Shown here piece after piece: positions 22,385-34,165 of a DNA stretch of 64,000 bases (the stretch's first letter is position 1; each line of letters begins with the position of its first letter). The DNA is from Triatoma infestans (taxonomy: Eukaryota; Arthropoda; Insecta; Hemiptera; Reduviidae): positions 124,001 through 188,000 of the forward strand of contig JAAEAF010000623.1 in the NCBI GenBank assembly GCA_011037195.1, read 5' to 3'. A model generated the notes under the pieces. That model saw nothing but the letters and a program-made list of their open reading frames with translations, was not told where the DNA came from and searched no databases. The position numbers and the translations under genes are program-made.

Positions 22385-22800
22385 AACCAGTTGGTGCATT
22401 TAACTATTCTGTTAGGTTGCACTTTTGGTTAACCGATTTTCATCAAACTCGCAATTGTGGCTTACCGTTTAATTGTAATTAACATTATAGGTGATAGAAT
22501 CGTAATATAAACTGAAACGGCACCCCTGCCAAAACTCTCATTAAATAAATGTTCTTGGAAAAAAAGATTCCAATAAAAATGATAGATTTACTTGTATGTA
22601 GTATATATAAAAAGATTAAAGGAAATCATTGAAGCCGTTTTCGAGAAAATCCCCCCCAAAAAAACGAAAAATCTTTTCACAAAGTGGAACTTCCCATTGA
22701 TCGATTTTGATCAAAACCTTTTAGTTCGATTACTCCCGGATAACACTTAAACAAAATATCAAATGTTTCTTTCTGTGTATGTTGTAATTTTTCCGGGTTT
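22385..22800 (+). repeat. F2 repeat copy
   Basis: F2 order is retained: GGTTAACCGATTTTCATCAA, CTCGCAATTG, AACTGAAACGGCACCCCTGC, then GATTAAAGGAAATCATTGAA, GCCGTTTTCGAGAAAATC and a GGAACTTCCCATTGATCGAT end. Confidence 0.55.
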
Positions 22801-23140
22801 GTTTGGCAAATGAACCTTTGTTTTTGTTGTACAGCCTTATTCAATTTATAATGTTATACATTTAGTTTTTTTTGATGCTGCATTATACATCTGAAAAAAT
22901 TATTAAAAATGAAAATATCTAATTATAAAGAAATATATATTAATGGAATTTACTTGTCCACGAATTGTTAATACCAACCTTATATTGTTTTATTTATTGT
23001 AGTTTTTGTGCCATTGCTTTGTTCGTTACGTGTTATACATTATATTTTAGTTGGAAGATATTTTCCTTGTTTGTTTATACATTATATGTAGAGTTAAGAA
23101 GTAACGGTATGTTACTTGGTAAAAATTTTCTTTGTACGAT
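22801..23140. other. AT-rich spacer
   Basis: No gene seen. It ends at the putative LTR boundary. Confidence 0.4.
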
Positions 23141-23520
23141 TGTAAGGGTGTTGTGAGGAGATGTTGGTTGTCAATGATGAGTGATAAAAAACACCTTAAG
23201 ATTTGGTTAAGATATATAATTTGATATATATGTATATGACTGACTGCCAAGGACTTTACACTGTAGAGTTTAGAACTGAACTGAACTGACAGACTGACGT
23301 GGCTAAAATTATACGTACGGAGTGAAGTTAAACTGATGTGTAAATCAACAGAATGATATCTGTTGTGTAAAACTGAATTCAACAAAATGATTTTTGACTG
23401 TCTCTCTCTCATATATATATATATACACTGGCCGAGCCTCTCCTCTCTGTGCGAGAGGGGCTGTTTCTCTCCGCTAGAGTGGATGAGGGTGGGGGTTCAC
23501 CGGGGTTCAAAACCCCTACA
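23141..23520 (-). repeat. 3' LTR of the Gypsy element
   Basis: On the minus strand it starts TGTAGGGG at 23520 and can end CCCTTACA at 23141, giving short imperfect terminal inverted repeats and a 380-bp LTR. A TATATATATA box at 23411-23423 sits downstream of a GC-richer U3 segment (23430-23510), as expected for an LTR promoter. The start contains the small palindrome GGGGTTTTGAACCCC. Confidence 0.65.
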
Positions 23521-23538
23521 TCATCCCCCCTCCTGAAG
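23521..23538 (-). promoter_or_regulatory. Polypurine tract adjoining the 3' LTR
   Basis: The minus-strand sequence AGGAGGGGGGATGA lies directly before the LTR start TGTAGGGG. Such a tract primes plus-strand cDNA synthesis in LTR elements, and its position shows the element's interior lies to the right. Confidence 0.65.
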
Positions 23539-23929
23539 TAATTTTTCGTTTGCGAAAAATTAGCGTTGGTAGCTTGGCTGAATGATGATGTTGATGCTGC
23601 TGAATTTGTATTGTCATGTTGAAAATACAAGTCAATATTGATTATGTGCATCATGGATTCATTTGGATTTAGATGACAATTCAATTCATGCTGTTTGAAG
23701 TTTATTGTTAAACATATTATGAAGAGAGAAAATGAACATTGTTTTTTATACAGCATGTGTTTAGTTTTGCAAGATAAGCATCTTTATCATATAATTGACA
23801 GATTGCTGGGATTGATCTCATTTTGCAAATATAGATAAGAATTAATTAATAATAATTCATTTACATATATTGAACTTAAATTCAAACGTATGTTTAAATT
23901 TTACTGAATTAAGAATTGTTAATTAATAT

Positions 23930-24180
23930 ATGGATACAATATTAAAATTTCTAATGAAATTATGTATATATAGATACAATTTGTTTTTAAAATTTCATAA
24001 TTTTCTAATGAGATTATTGATGAATAGATACAATATTTCAAAATTGAATAAAATTCTAATGATGTTCTTGATATAAATACAATATTTTAAACTTGAATAA
24101 AATTCTAATGATATTCTTGATATAAATACAATATTTTAACCTTGAATAAAATTCTAATGATATTCATGGTGAATATAGAT
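23930..24180. repeat. Tandem repeat with 50-bp period inside the Gypsy 3' region
   Basis: Units of the form AAATTCTAATGATATTCTTG followed by ATATAAATACAATATTTTAA repeat about every 50 bp. The last three units are nearly identical and more degenerate copies extend to about 24490 (ATAGATACAATATTTT). Confidence 0.75.
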
Positions 24181-24490
24181 GAATATTATTTGGAATAAAA
24201 ATTGTTTAACTGTATAGATAAGCATACATAAGTTTATAAATGGATAAAGAAAATACATAAGTTTGTATCCTGTTCATAAGATAGAAAAAAAATATTTTGT
24301 GTATAGATACAATATTTTTAAGATTTGCATAAATATTATATAAATAGTTAATAATAGTGATAAGGATAATAAAAAAAATTAGTATCCTGGTGAAGAAATA
24401 CAATTTTTGTATATAGACACAATGCTAAGATTGTTTAAACAAGTATGATGATTAAATCAATAGAAGAAAATAGTGCCCTGGTAATAAGAT

Positions 24491-26121
24491 AGAAGAATTA
24501 AAATTGAATACATAAAATTTTTTTTAAATATATCCACTTTTATTTATATTTGTTTCATTTAGTGCATATACTTAAGATGCAAGGAGCAAGGAATTTGTGG
24601 TGTATTATTTAGTGTGCATGTTTGTTTTGTTTATATGTTTGTTTTGTGTGTTTGTAGACGAATTAAATTACTAATAGGGTTGGAGTTGTCATACGATGGC
24701 TTATAAATCAAGGTGCAATGATTTAATGTATTTGTTTTAGTTGATTTCTGCATTGACGGTGCGATGATTTTGTTTTCTAAATTTGTTTTATGCATTATGT
24801 TGTACGAAGAAGGCCTTGATAGAAACGTTTGCTTAATGTATATAAACTTAATATTAATTTATAACTAATGGACGAAATCGATTTCTTGCGAGCAGGAATG
24901 CGCAGCTGGGATACGGCCGGGGCTGGGATACGGCCGGGATGTGGGTGAGAGCTCATAAATAATTAATTAATATTTCGAAGGTCGATGAATGTCTGCAGAT
25001 TATGTCGACAGAATTCGAAGTGCTAAAGCTAGATAGATTAAGGGAATATTTGTTAGTGGTAAACAAGTATTATAATAGCATCATAAAATATATGAAAGAA
25101 AATTATTTACATGGGGTGTTGATTTTAATCACCCTTCAAGGTACATGTGACAAAGAACAATTAAAGGTGAAAGTAGTAAGTATAATAAACTGTTTTTTTT
25201 TTTTTTACCAGGTGCAGAAAGATATCTCCTTTTATTTGTTACTTTTATTGTTCGGTAATTCCTTGGAGATTAAAATTTGCCGATTGACCTGGGAAAATCC
25301 TTTCCTATTGAAGTAAGGTGCCTGTGCCTGGAATTCCTTCCTAATGTTTGTAAGGGGCTATGCTTATTGTTATTTCACCCTTTTGTCGACGTTTTTATTC
25401 TATTAAACAAGAAGCAAATCAATGAAATATATCTAAGAATTAAGGGTTTTTACCTGTTTTGTCGGCGTTGAGACAATGCTGTGGAAGTTGTATTCAATTT
25501 TTATAATTTTTCCAGTATTTTAATCCTGCAATAAAGTTTAGCATTGTACGGTTTGTTAAATTCCCGTATTGTTTGTTTCTCTAAAATAAGAAATGTATTA
25601 GTAAATGCTCTTTATGACTCCTTTTGTCGGTATCTAAAATAAGAAATGTTTTAGTAAATGCTTTGTATCAATGCATTAGTAAATGCTTTGTATCAATGCA
25701 TTAGTAAATGCTTTGTATGATTTCCTTTATGACCTAAAATTCAATGTTTAAATAAATAGGGTGTTTAACCTAAAATTGTTAAGAATGAGAATGTATATTA
25801 TTTAAAATTAACAATAATTAAATGTATGATGATTGGGGTGTATGGCCTAAAATTGACCATAATCAATGTTCAATTCACACTAACGAATTTCTTTAAATGA
25901 ATAGGGTGTATGATCTAAAATTAAATGTTGAAATTGAAACGTGCATTGAAATGTTTAAATAAAATTTTCAAAATGCCTGGGTGTATTTACTGAGATATTT
26001 ATGTTGAATTTATTTAAAATTTTTAATTAAAATGTTAATTAATTTTGAAATTTTTCCTTGGACTAGAGTATTGTCTCCTCCCAACACCAGGAAAATTTGT
26101 CTAAATTTTCCGAAAATGTTT
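24491..26121. other. AT-rich 3' region of the Gypsy element, with short tandem repeats
   Basis: No protein motif is seen. A unit of about 27 bp around GCATTAGTAAATGCTTTGTA repeats at 25590-25720. Looser units with GGGTGTATGACCTAAAATT follow at 25735-25925. A CTGGGATACGGCCGGG-type unit is doubled near 24907-24945. Possibly an expanded 3' UTR or a lost env-like gene; neither is shown. Confidence 0.45.
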
Positions 26122-27257
26122 TTAAATTTTTCCCTTTCTTGGCCGTAGATTCATTTTGTTTGTGTTTGTTGGTTTTTGTCGTAGATGTGCTTTTTTAATT
26201 TTGCTTAGATGCACTAATTTTCTTTCATTATTATTTAAGGTAATTAGTGCAGTCTGGTTGGAAAATATTTTGTAAATTTGGTACGGGCCATGATATTTTT
26301 TTGTGAATTTTCCTGTTGATGTAAAATGTTTTAAATAAACATGGTCGCCTATGCTGAATTTTTGTGGTGAAGTGTTTTTGTTATAGTATTTTTGTCTGAT
26401 TTGTTTCGCTTTTTCATTGTTGAGTTTGGCTTGTTTGTGTACTGTTTGAATTTTGTCGTGTAGGCATTTAGTGTGTGTGTTGAAGTTTTGTGTGATGTGT
26501 GATGGATAATTCAGCACCCATGGAAATTTAAATTTTGTACCAAAAACAAGTTCATGGGGGGTAAAGTTTGTGGATACATTTTTTGTAGAGTTGTGTGCTG
26601 CTTTAATTAATGGCAGGTAATTATGCCAATTTTTATCACTTTGGACATAGTGGGATATGTTATTGGCGATGTCACTATGGGTTCTTTCTAATCGTCCATT
26701 TGGCGCAGGGTGATATGCGTCGTGCACACTTTTTTAATTTTTAACAGTGCACAGATTTGGAGTAAGATGGTGGACGTGAAATTGGTACCCAAATCTGTGA
26801 GTAGGTACTTTGGCGTGCCGTATCTAGTGAAGATATGGTTAACAATAATATGAGCAATAGTCTCCGCTTTTTGGTTCGTAATTGGAAACATTTCCAAATA
26901 GCGGGAATATTGACAAATTATTGTTAATATGTATTTGTATTCTTCGCCTGTTAGAATATTTGTTGATCGCTCTAGCGGTCCAACAGCGTCAATTGAAATA
27001 GCTTGCCAAACATTAGTTGGCTCACTAAATGTGCCTATTGGTGGCTTATAAGCGTTGTCGGTTTTTCTAGTGGCGCAACTATGACACGTCTTGACATAGT
27101 TCTCCACGTCTTTGGTCATGTCAGGCCAGGAGAATTGAGTTTTTATGCGGTCATATGTTTTTTGTCTGCCATAATGACCAGACAATGGGTTGTCATGATA
27201 CAGCTGTAAAACTGTATCACGCATTTTGCTTGGAACAAGGATGTTGTTGTCCAGCAC
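26122..27257 (-). pseudogene. Gypsy integrase (zinc-binding, catalytic core, C-terminal domain)
   Basis: Two minus-strand frames (27257-26688 and 26727-26122) overlap and are joined by a frameshift near 26720. The first has the HHCC zinc-binding domain (HDNPLSGHYG ... CHSCATRK) and the DDE core residues in SIDAVGPL and LLTDLGTNF. The second supplies the catalytic Glu in NGRLERTHSDI, then a C-terminal domain with SIGDHVYLK and a GPY-type motif in YHGPYQIYKIF, ending in a basic tail with no chromodomain. Integrase cuts LTR ends and joins them to target DNA. All catalytic residues remain, so only the frameshift disables it. Confidence 0.85.
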
Positions 27258-27415
27258 ATTGATTAGAAGGCCTGAATCATCTGTAGTGTAATTTTTTGAT
27301 TGGGCTAGACGTCGGCATTGCTCATCTTCAGCCAGCTGCTGAGCTATTTCTAATAAGTCGATGTTTGGGTAATATTCTGGGGAAACATCGGTGTTGATGC
27401 AGCCTATATATCTAC

Positions 27416-28690
27416 TTAAGCATCTGCATGAGCGATGTTTTTAGCCGATCTGTGTTCGATGTAGAAGTCGAACTCACTTAATTTCAGTGACCATCTGTAC
27501 AATTTCGAATGCGGGTCTTTTAAATTTTTGAGCCACTGTAGATCTGAATGGTCTGTAATTATTTTAAATTTGTACCCGTAAATAATATAGCGATATTGTT
27601 TGCAGCCAAAGAGAATGGCTAACAGTTCTCTTTCCGTAGTCAAAGCTTGCTTTCTGATTCAGACAGGACCCGAGATGAAAATGCTATTGGGCGCTCTTCC
27701 CCATTTATTTCCTGACTATGAATCGCTGAAATTCCAATATTGCTCGCATCGGTTGTGAGGATAAATTCATGGTTGTTATTGGAGTATGCCAGTATAGGCG
27801 GTGAAATTAGTGACTTTCTGAGAATTTCAAATGCTGTAGAACATTGGAGAGACCATGTGAATTTTGTGTCTTTTTTGTCAAATCTGTTAGGGGCTTGGCT
27901 ATTTCAGCAAAATTGTGTATGAATTTGCGGTAAAAACCGACAAATCCAAGGAATGCCCTAACATCTTTTAGTTTTCTTGGAGGTGGATAGGTCTGTACTG
28001 CTTTTAATTTGTCTGTGTCTGGTGAAATGCCTGTTGTGTTTAGTGCGTAACCCAAGTATTTGCATTCATTTTTGAAAAAACTGCATTTATTTAAATGAAT
28101 GCAAAGATTAGCGTGTTGTAATTTTGTTAGTATTTTGTGTGTGGATTCTAAATGTTGTGTGAATGTTGTGCCGTGAAAAATTAGTATATCGTCTATAAAT
28201 GTGTGACAAATGTCTCCTGTGTATCCCGCAAGAATTTTGTCCATAAGTCTTTGGTAATTCCCGCTAGCCGTCTTTAGCCCGAACGGGAGAGTCAAAAATT
28301 TGTAAGTCCCAAATTGTGTAATGAAGGTAGTCTTTTCTTGTGATTGCTCGTCAAGTTTGATGGAGTGGAACGCGTTTGAAATGTCGAGTGTAGTGAAGTA
28401 TTTTGTATTGTTTAATGTGGATAAAATGTATTGTATGTCTGGAAGTGGGTATATTTCTGATGTTGTTATGGCGTTAAGTTTGCGTAAGTCGACTACGTAT
28501 CTGTACTGTTTTCGTAATGTCGTGATGTCAGTTGGATCGATTTTTGTGTGGTCTGCTGATTTTTTTTTAACTAGAATGACTGGGTGAGCCCAGTTACTAG
28601 TACTTGGCGCTATGATGCCTCTGCCTAAGTTGTCTTGTATTAGTGCTTTGAGTATGGGTGTTTCTGAATGTGAAAGTTTGTAAGGTCTAC
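27416..28690 (-). pseudogene. Gypsy reverse transcriptase and RNase H
   Basis: The RT reads on the minus strand from about 28690. It has NWAHPVILVKKK, YRYVVDLRKLN, the first catalytic Asp in TTLDISNAFHSIKL, then LPFGLKTASGNYQRLM, the FIDDILIF catalytic pair (the usual form is YIDDILIF or similar) and the thumb CKYLGYALN ... FLGFVGFYRKFI. The RT frame closes near 27807. The RNase H part (27643-27416) is in another frame: TTERELLAILFGCKQYRYII, ITDHSDLQWL and LSEFDFYIEHRSAKN, ending in HADA where functional relatives normally continue with a DALSR-type motif. At least two frameshifts (near 28687 and 27660) break the polyprotein. Confidence 0.85.
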
Positions 28691-28796
28691 TGTGTTAGGT
28701 GGATGGTTTTGTGTGTCAATGTGGTGAGTGATGTCCGTAAATTTTGTTTTGTAGTCCTTGTCATGAGTAAATGTGTCGAAGAATGGCGAAAATGCC

Positions 28797-29678
28797 TCAA
28801 TTATTTTGTCTGCTTGATGTGTGGAGAGATGTGTAAGTTTTTGATAACTGTTGTTGAAAAGTTTGTAATTGTGCTTTTTCTTTGTGTGAAAGTTGCTGTA
28901 TTGAATTTATGGTGTGTGTGTGAGACGAGTTGAGTGTCTCAGGGTTGTATTGAATGTGTGCGATAGGAAAGTGTTTTGTGATGACAATTTCATGTTGTGT
29001 AGTGTTTATCAGAGATATTACGCACTGGTTGTTATGAACGTTTGTCAATGTGTTTGGTAAGTAAACACCTGTCGGGAGACTTTCGTTTTGTGTTAGTAAA
29101 ATTGTACAATTTAGAATTTTGGTGTGTAATGTGTAAGTATTGACGATGTGAGTGCTTGCTGGTATGGTGATTTTGTGTCTTGTTGCTAGTGTTTTTGGAA
29201 GTGTTGCTTCATGAATTGAATTTATGTGTGAATGTGAAAAGAATGGTATGACTGTTTTGTTTAATGTTATTGTTTGATTTTTGAAGTTGATAAAAGCCTG
29301 AAATTGTGTAAGTAGGTCTCTGCCAATGATCATTTGAAATTCGTTCTTTAATTGTGAAACGATGAATTTACCCTCAATTACTGCAGAGTCAGTTAAATTT
29401 AGACGAACTTCAGCTAAGCCATAATTTGGGATTATTTGATCCGTAATAGATTTTAGAATTATCTGCGATTTTGCAGTTTTGGCACTGACATATGGTGCGT
29501 CAATTAATGAATGCAAAGCACCGGTGTCCACTAGTGCTTTGATTGTTTTATTGTTAATTTTTATAGGAATTAATAAATTGTTTGGGTCGTTGAATGCCGT
29601 GATCAATACCGTTGTAGCCGCTTCATGTGAAGACGGCTGGACGCCTAATCGTTTTTTGAATTGGTATTGAACCAACAC
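28797..29678 (-). pseudogene. Gypsy aspartic protease and start of pol
   Basis: The 293-codon frame has the retroviral-type protease active site ALVDTGALHSLID near residue 50 and a flap/terminal motif IIGRDLLTQF. A single dimeric D-T-G is normal for retroelement proteases, which cut the polyprotein. The frame begins at a GTG overlapping the end of the gag frame and lies in the -1 frame relative to the upstream zinc knuckle, consistent with programmed -1 frameshifting as in many Gypsy elements. It closes just before RT at an A-run near 28836, where a one-base gain is the likely cause. Confidence 0.8.
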
Positions 29679-30060
29679 GCCTTTGCTGTATGGCCCCTTC
29701 TTTCACAAATTTGGCACGTCGGCGTAAACCAACGGCCCGAATTATGATTACTATTAAAATTTCTATTATTATTATAATTATTATTATTATAAATAAAATT
29801 ATTATTATTAGTGGCTCTAAATTTGGGTGTATTTTGCCTCAGATGCCGGTAGGTTGAAGGTTGTGGTTGAGGCTGTTTGCCGAAATTAGTGCGCGCTTAA
29901 AAAAACTATTTTTTTTGCAGTCGCGGTTCCAGTGGTTGCCCTTGCAGTGTTTGCACGGCGAAGGCGGTGAATTTTGTTTATTTCTTTTAGTTTGTACTAC
30001 TTGGAATTTTTCTGTGCACTCACTGTTCCAGATTGTCGGCCAATTTGTACGTAATCACGA
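29645..30060 (-). pseudogene. Gypsy gag C-terminus with two CCHC zinc knuckles
   Basis: Two nucleic-acid-binding knuckles are encoded on the minus strand. The first, CKHCKGNHWNRDC (about 29965-29930), has spacing C-x2-C-x3-H-x4-C, one residue short of the retroviral norm. The second, CQICERRGHTAKAC (about 29715-29675), has the standard C-x2-C-x4-H-x4-C spacing. An AAT-rich linker lies between them, and the frame ends at a stop near 29647 inside the protease frame. No capsid region can be found upstream, so gag is truncated near 30060. Confidence 0.7.
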
Positions 30061-31336
30061 TCGATTAGAATTTTATGAACCTTTTCTTGAAAAGTTGTTT
30101 CCATTAATAATTACAATGTAAACTGAAATACTATGTACAAAGTGGGGGTATCAGGTATGCTGTCTAATGAAATAGAAAACAGAGATAATAATATTGTTTT
30201 TAAATTATAAAAATAAATAAGATTAAATTCCGTAAAAATTAAAATTTAAGCCGATTTAATTTTTACTTTAAATATTTTGCCACAGTATGACATTGGTAGA
30301 AGAATGTAGATTGGCTAGTTATAATATGAGTAGAGTGCTGATAACAATGTTGTTATATCCTCAGCATTATCTTTTAAAGGAGTAGAGTAATATTAGCTTT
30401 TATACGTTTAACATTGTGCTGGCGTATCATATACGATATCTTCAGTTCCGTTACAGCATGCAAGATAACGCTACTGTCACTGCTTCAACGCTAGACCAAT
30501 TAGGTATTCGGGGAACAAGTAACGCCCAAGCTTCACCTACCTCATGAGCTCATGAGTTTGAAGATGTCCAGAGTTGACAGACAGAAGTCCAGAGAATGTC
30601 AGAAGTCCATCAAGTTTGCATCACATCTAAGAATTCTATCACAAGGCCACCAGCCTTACCCTAACCAAGACTCTCTGCCACATCAACGCTTTCATCTATT
30701 TCTCTAAATTTTCCCTTTCTTATATCTCTAAATTAAGACCTTAATAATAATTTATAATGTATGTTTAAATATACATAATATTTCATTTATAAATATTTCA
30801 CCCGAAATCCCACGGCGACATATAATCTGGCTTGGTTGTCCTTGTGTTTAGTCAGCAGAATTGCCCTTTAAGCAGGAAAAATTAAAATATAAAATAACTT
30901 AATTTTCATCAAGCCTAATAAATATTCACATTTAATATTTAAGGACACAGTGGATCCCTGCGTCCCAGAGAATGTGTAGAAAACCACACCTAATTAATTA
31001 AAGGAAATTATTGCTTCCATATTATTGGAAAGAAGAAATTATCTAAAAAACTTTATCGGCTAAACATAGCTTCTGATTTATAAAGGTAGTTGAAAATTTA
31101 TATAAAATGTGAGCATCTAAATTTGGGTTTTCCACAAACTTTTCAGTAATATGTGAGAAATAAATTCAACATTGTAATGGAAACTTTCACACAATTTTCT
31201 CTAAATACAATTCCTCCGTTTGACTGAAAAATGTTTTATTATACTTTAAAAAAGTTTTACGAAAATGCTTTATTGGCCTTAATATTATATACTTGATTGA
31301 ACTGTACATTATACTGTAAAGCTAACTAGAGGAAGA
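30061..31336. other. Region without recognised genes
   Basis: The first 80 bp have F2-like wording (CTTTTCTTGAAAAG, TAATTACAATGTAAACTGAA). From about 30430 to 30680 the DNA is less AT-rich, but no family was recognised. Confidence 0.4.
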
Positions 31337-32055
31337 TGTAATGACATGGCAAAGTCATTGACATGTCAAAGCAATGTCAAACACCAAAGAAAGAATAATT
31401 TACAACTAGTGGCAATACCCAGCTGCCTGACTTCAAGACAAGGCCGCAGCCAAACAAACAAACCAAGGGTAAATACCCTACATCAAAAGCAAGTGCCGAT
31501 AAGGTTGGCCACTGACCTAAATCAGGCGGTCACCGAACTACGAAGGTCGCACAAGGTCGCACACTAGGACAGATGTCTTAGTGTGAGTGTGGCCACACTA
31601 ATATATAAACTCGCCCCATTGGAAGAGGGGATAACTTTATCATATACAACGAGAACTTTATCATATACAACGAGAACTTTATCATATACAGCGAGAACTT
31701 TATCATATACAACGAGAACATTATCATATACGATCTGACGAGTACGTTTTGAGATACGAGCAGCAGTTTACGCGTCCCTATACAGTATTATTCAAACTTA
31801 TCATCTTTTAGTTGTGCACTTTAGTTCATTTATTTTAATCATTCTAATTTATTAGTTATTTATCTTCTATTTATTACTAAGTATTTTGTTGTTATTAGTT
31901 ACCATTTCTAATGTTCAAATTATTGTTCAAATACAGTTTATTTTTATAAAATCCGTTTTAATAATTCGAGCACTAACTTCCAAAATCTCTAACTAACTTC
32001 CGCCCTCTTCAAGACATCTACTACATCAGGAACCACAACAAACGATTCCATTACA
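31337..32055 (+). repeat. Solo LTR with 4-bp TSD
   Basis: Starts TGTAATG (31337) and ends CATTACA (32055), a perfect 7-bp inverted end pair. It is flanked by the direct repeat AAGA (31333-31336 and 32056-32059), the TSD size of Gypsy-type integrases. A TATA box lies in CTAATATATAAACTCGCC (about 31597-31614). No internal coding region adjoins it, so it is a solo LTR. The inverted relative at 6844-7521 confirms the family. Confidence 0.85.
31633..31735 (+). repeat. 21-bp tandem repeat downstream of the LTR TATA box
   Basis: The unit AACTTTATCATATACAACGAG occurs about four and a half times, nearly identical. The other LTR copy has about one unit in the same place, so the array expanded in this copy. 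Confidence 0.85.
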
Positions 32056-34006
32056 AAGACATTACGTCCTAGTTACCCAGAACTCTTAGAAAATAATCCC
32101 CCCCCCCAAATTTTGTCAAATAAAAGTGATCGCTTCATATTGTGAAACTAGTAAGCCATGTAAAAAGAAAATCGTAACTGATTCTGAATAACTGCAACAA
32201 ACGAGTGGCCCTTTCGGTTGATGGACGCGAAACCTATTAACGAATCCCTACTATTTTAAATTTATCTAATTTAAGGTATTTAGCTTCTGCAATTTATTAA
32301 ATACTTAGTAAATATAAAATGCTGTTTACTGTAACTTTTTTCTTCATAACAGTGAACTCAGCTTGTTTTCATTTTATATATTATTTGTTGTGTCAGTCGT
32401 ATTACCAGATGTGCCATACAAAATACAATTATAATAAAAAACGAAACAACAATAAGTAATTTTTTTTAAAATTAATTTAAGGCCCATCAACATCTGTGAT
32501 CATTGGCGACCAGAGGCTTGTAAATGCACTGCCTATTAAAAACTAATTTTATAATTCAAATTTATTTCAGTCAGCAGTCTTAAAAATCCATGAGATGTTT
32601 AGCATGTACTACGGACAATTTTGGGTCCTTAGTCACGCCGATTTTATTTCAATGGTTTTGGATATAATTGTATCCTGTCAGCATTCTAAATTCCGCAATA
32701 TATCGGAAGTTCCCGAGGTATATGTCCATTTGGGTCTCTTAGTCTCTCATATTTTTTCCATGACCTTGTTAATATTGAAGCGCGTTCATTCAGGAGATAA
32801 ATTTTGCTTTTATCGTTCTCTTGGTGCTTTTTAGGGTGAGCGGGTTTTGTTACGTTGCTTTATTTGCAAGCCCTTCTAAGTCAATTGGTCGGCCTCTTCG
32901 TTGCTATACACAACAGCCTGGTACCATTGAAAAGCTATTTCCATGCCGCGGTCTATTGCATTTTTAACTATTTGCCAGCACATCGAAACGTTTGACTTGA
33001 AAATGTAATGCACTAAGTATGACGAAAATTCGATTAGAATAAAATTTGGGATGTTTCCACCTCTGACAGTCACAAAACGCCATCATTTCCTTTATACTGA
33101 GCGTATCCATAATAGATTTTTTTCTCTTTAGTAGAGATCATTTTCAAAAAAGAGCCGGCCTCATTCATCTCTCTTTTTATTTTATATAACTTTGTTTTTA
33201 ACCGTCAACATTGGTGCTATCATCCATGAACTGTGTTGTCCGTAAAGTATCCTTGGCCGAGAAAATTTAGTGGCAGCACTGTCTAAACTCGAACACAGTT
33301 CTTCGCGTTCCAGTACAACGCACTATCAATGAATTAATCCCGTCCTTATTTTCATTCTCATTCTATATCTCATTTCTATATAAAAAGAATACTTTCTGGA
33401 GGCTATTTAAACCTTCCTGAAAGATGAATATAAAATTAATGTCCAATCAAACTAATTGCTGAATGGCTAGGGAGTCATGCAAATCGTACTATGCTCGTAC
33501 TATGCAAAATATTGTTTTAAATTATTTCCTCAAATAAATAAGTAAATTCCTTAAGTGTCCTCAATAAATATTAATAAAAATATAAATGTTCATATAATGT
33601 TTTATTTATGACACCCCCCAAGGACGGTTGTAACTTCTCTATCCTCTCTATTATTCAACATTCCTGCGGGTATACCTGTTGAATTTGTTAACATTATTCA
33701 TGTTTAACTTTTAATAAACTCATAAATTGTTGATTTTTATGTTTTTGAAATACTTTCCTAGTGTTTTTAAATTTTCCTCGCAGTTTCAATTTATCATCAT
33801 TTCAATTTATACTTTTGTATTCAAAATTTTTAAGTATTTTACTAGTGAATTTATTTTGATAAGATCTAATCGAATTTATCTATGAAATGAGTTATTTTCA
33901 TTCTTATCACGGTCCAAATCCAATTATATCGAATAATTCTTTTGATGTTAAATAAATTGTGCCCTCTAAAGCTAGGGGTGGTTAAAAGAATACAATGCTT
34001 CATTCT
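32056..34006. other. AT-rich region with two decayed SINE pieces
   Basis: A tail fragment of SINE family S1 in reverse (GGCCCATCAACATCTGTGATC) lies at 32478-32530. A decayed head and body lie at about 33200-33350, also reversed, with a B-box-like ACTCGAACAC. No gene was recognised elsewhere. Confidence 0.45.
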
Positions 34007-34090
34007 TTTATTATTATTATTATTCGTGCGGAGGGACCGAAGGCTTATACTATCCAAATGCCCAATTGCGTCCATAAAACTACCACAAGG
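34007..34090 (-). repeat. 3' tail fragment of non-LTR family N1
   Basis: Minus-strand TTTGGATAGTATAAGCC, CTTCGGTCCCTCCGC and an (AAT)n tail resemble the 3' end of the copies at 11.7 kb (TTTGGATAGCATAGGG) and 35.75 kb. Only about 80 bp is present, an extreme 5' truncation. Confidence 0.5.
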
Positions 34091-34165
34091 AAGAATAACG
34101 GTTATAATGGGTATGAAAAGGAGAGAATTGGGTTTATGAGATTAAATTAGAAATAATGCTGAAAC

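Larger units (their letters stand above)
23141..30060 (-). mobile_element. Gypsy-type LTR retrotransposon lacking its 5' end
   Basis: Minus-strand order from right to left is: gag C-terminus with two zinc knuckles, protease, reverse transcriptase, RNase H, integrase, a long AT-rich 3' region, polypurine tract and 3' LTR. This protease-RT-RNase H-integrase order is that of Gypsy (Metaviridae-like) elements. No 5' LTR, primer binding site or gag N-terminus is found to the right of about 30060, so the element is 5'-truncated. Several single-base frameshifts break pol, so it is dead. Treating 23521-26121 as part of the same element rests on the polypurine tract position. Confidence 0.75.

Noticed and set aside
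24907..24945. Possible CRISPR-like or regulatory direct repeat
   Set aside because: Only two copies of a short CTGGGATACGGCCGGG unit, in a eukaryotic context.
25002..25316. 104-codon plus-strand frame as a possible gene
   Set aside because: It lies in the AT-rich 3' region of the Gypsy element, contains a poly-F stretch from a T-run and has no recognisable motif.
28321..28933. Plus-strand frames of 88 and 91 codons
   Set aside because: They are antisense shadows of the Gypsy RT and protease region.
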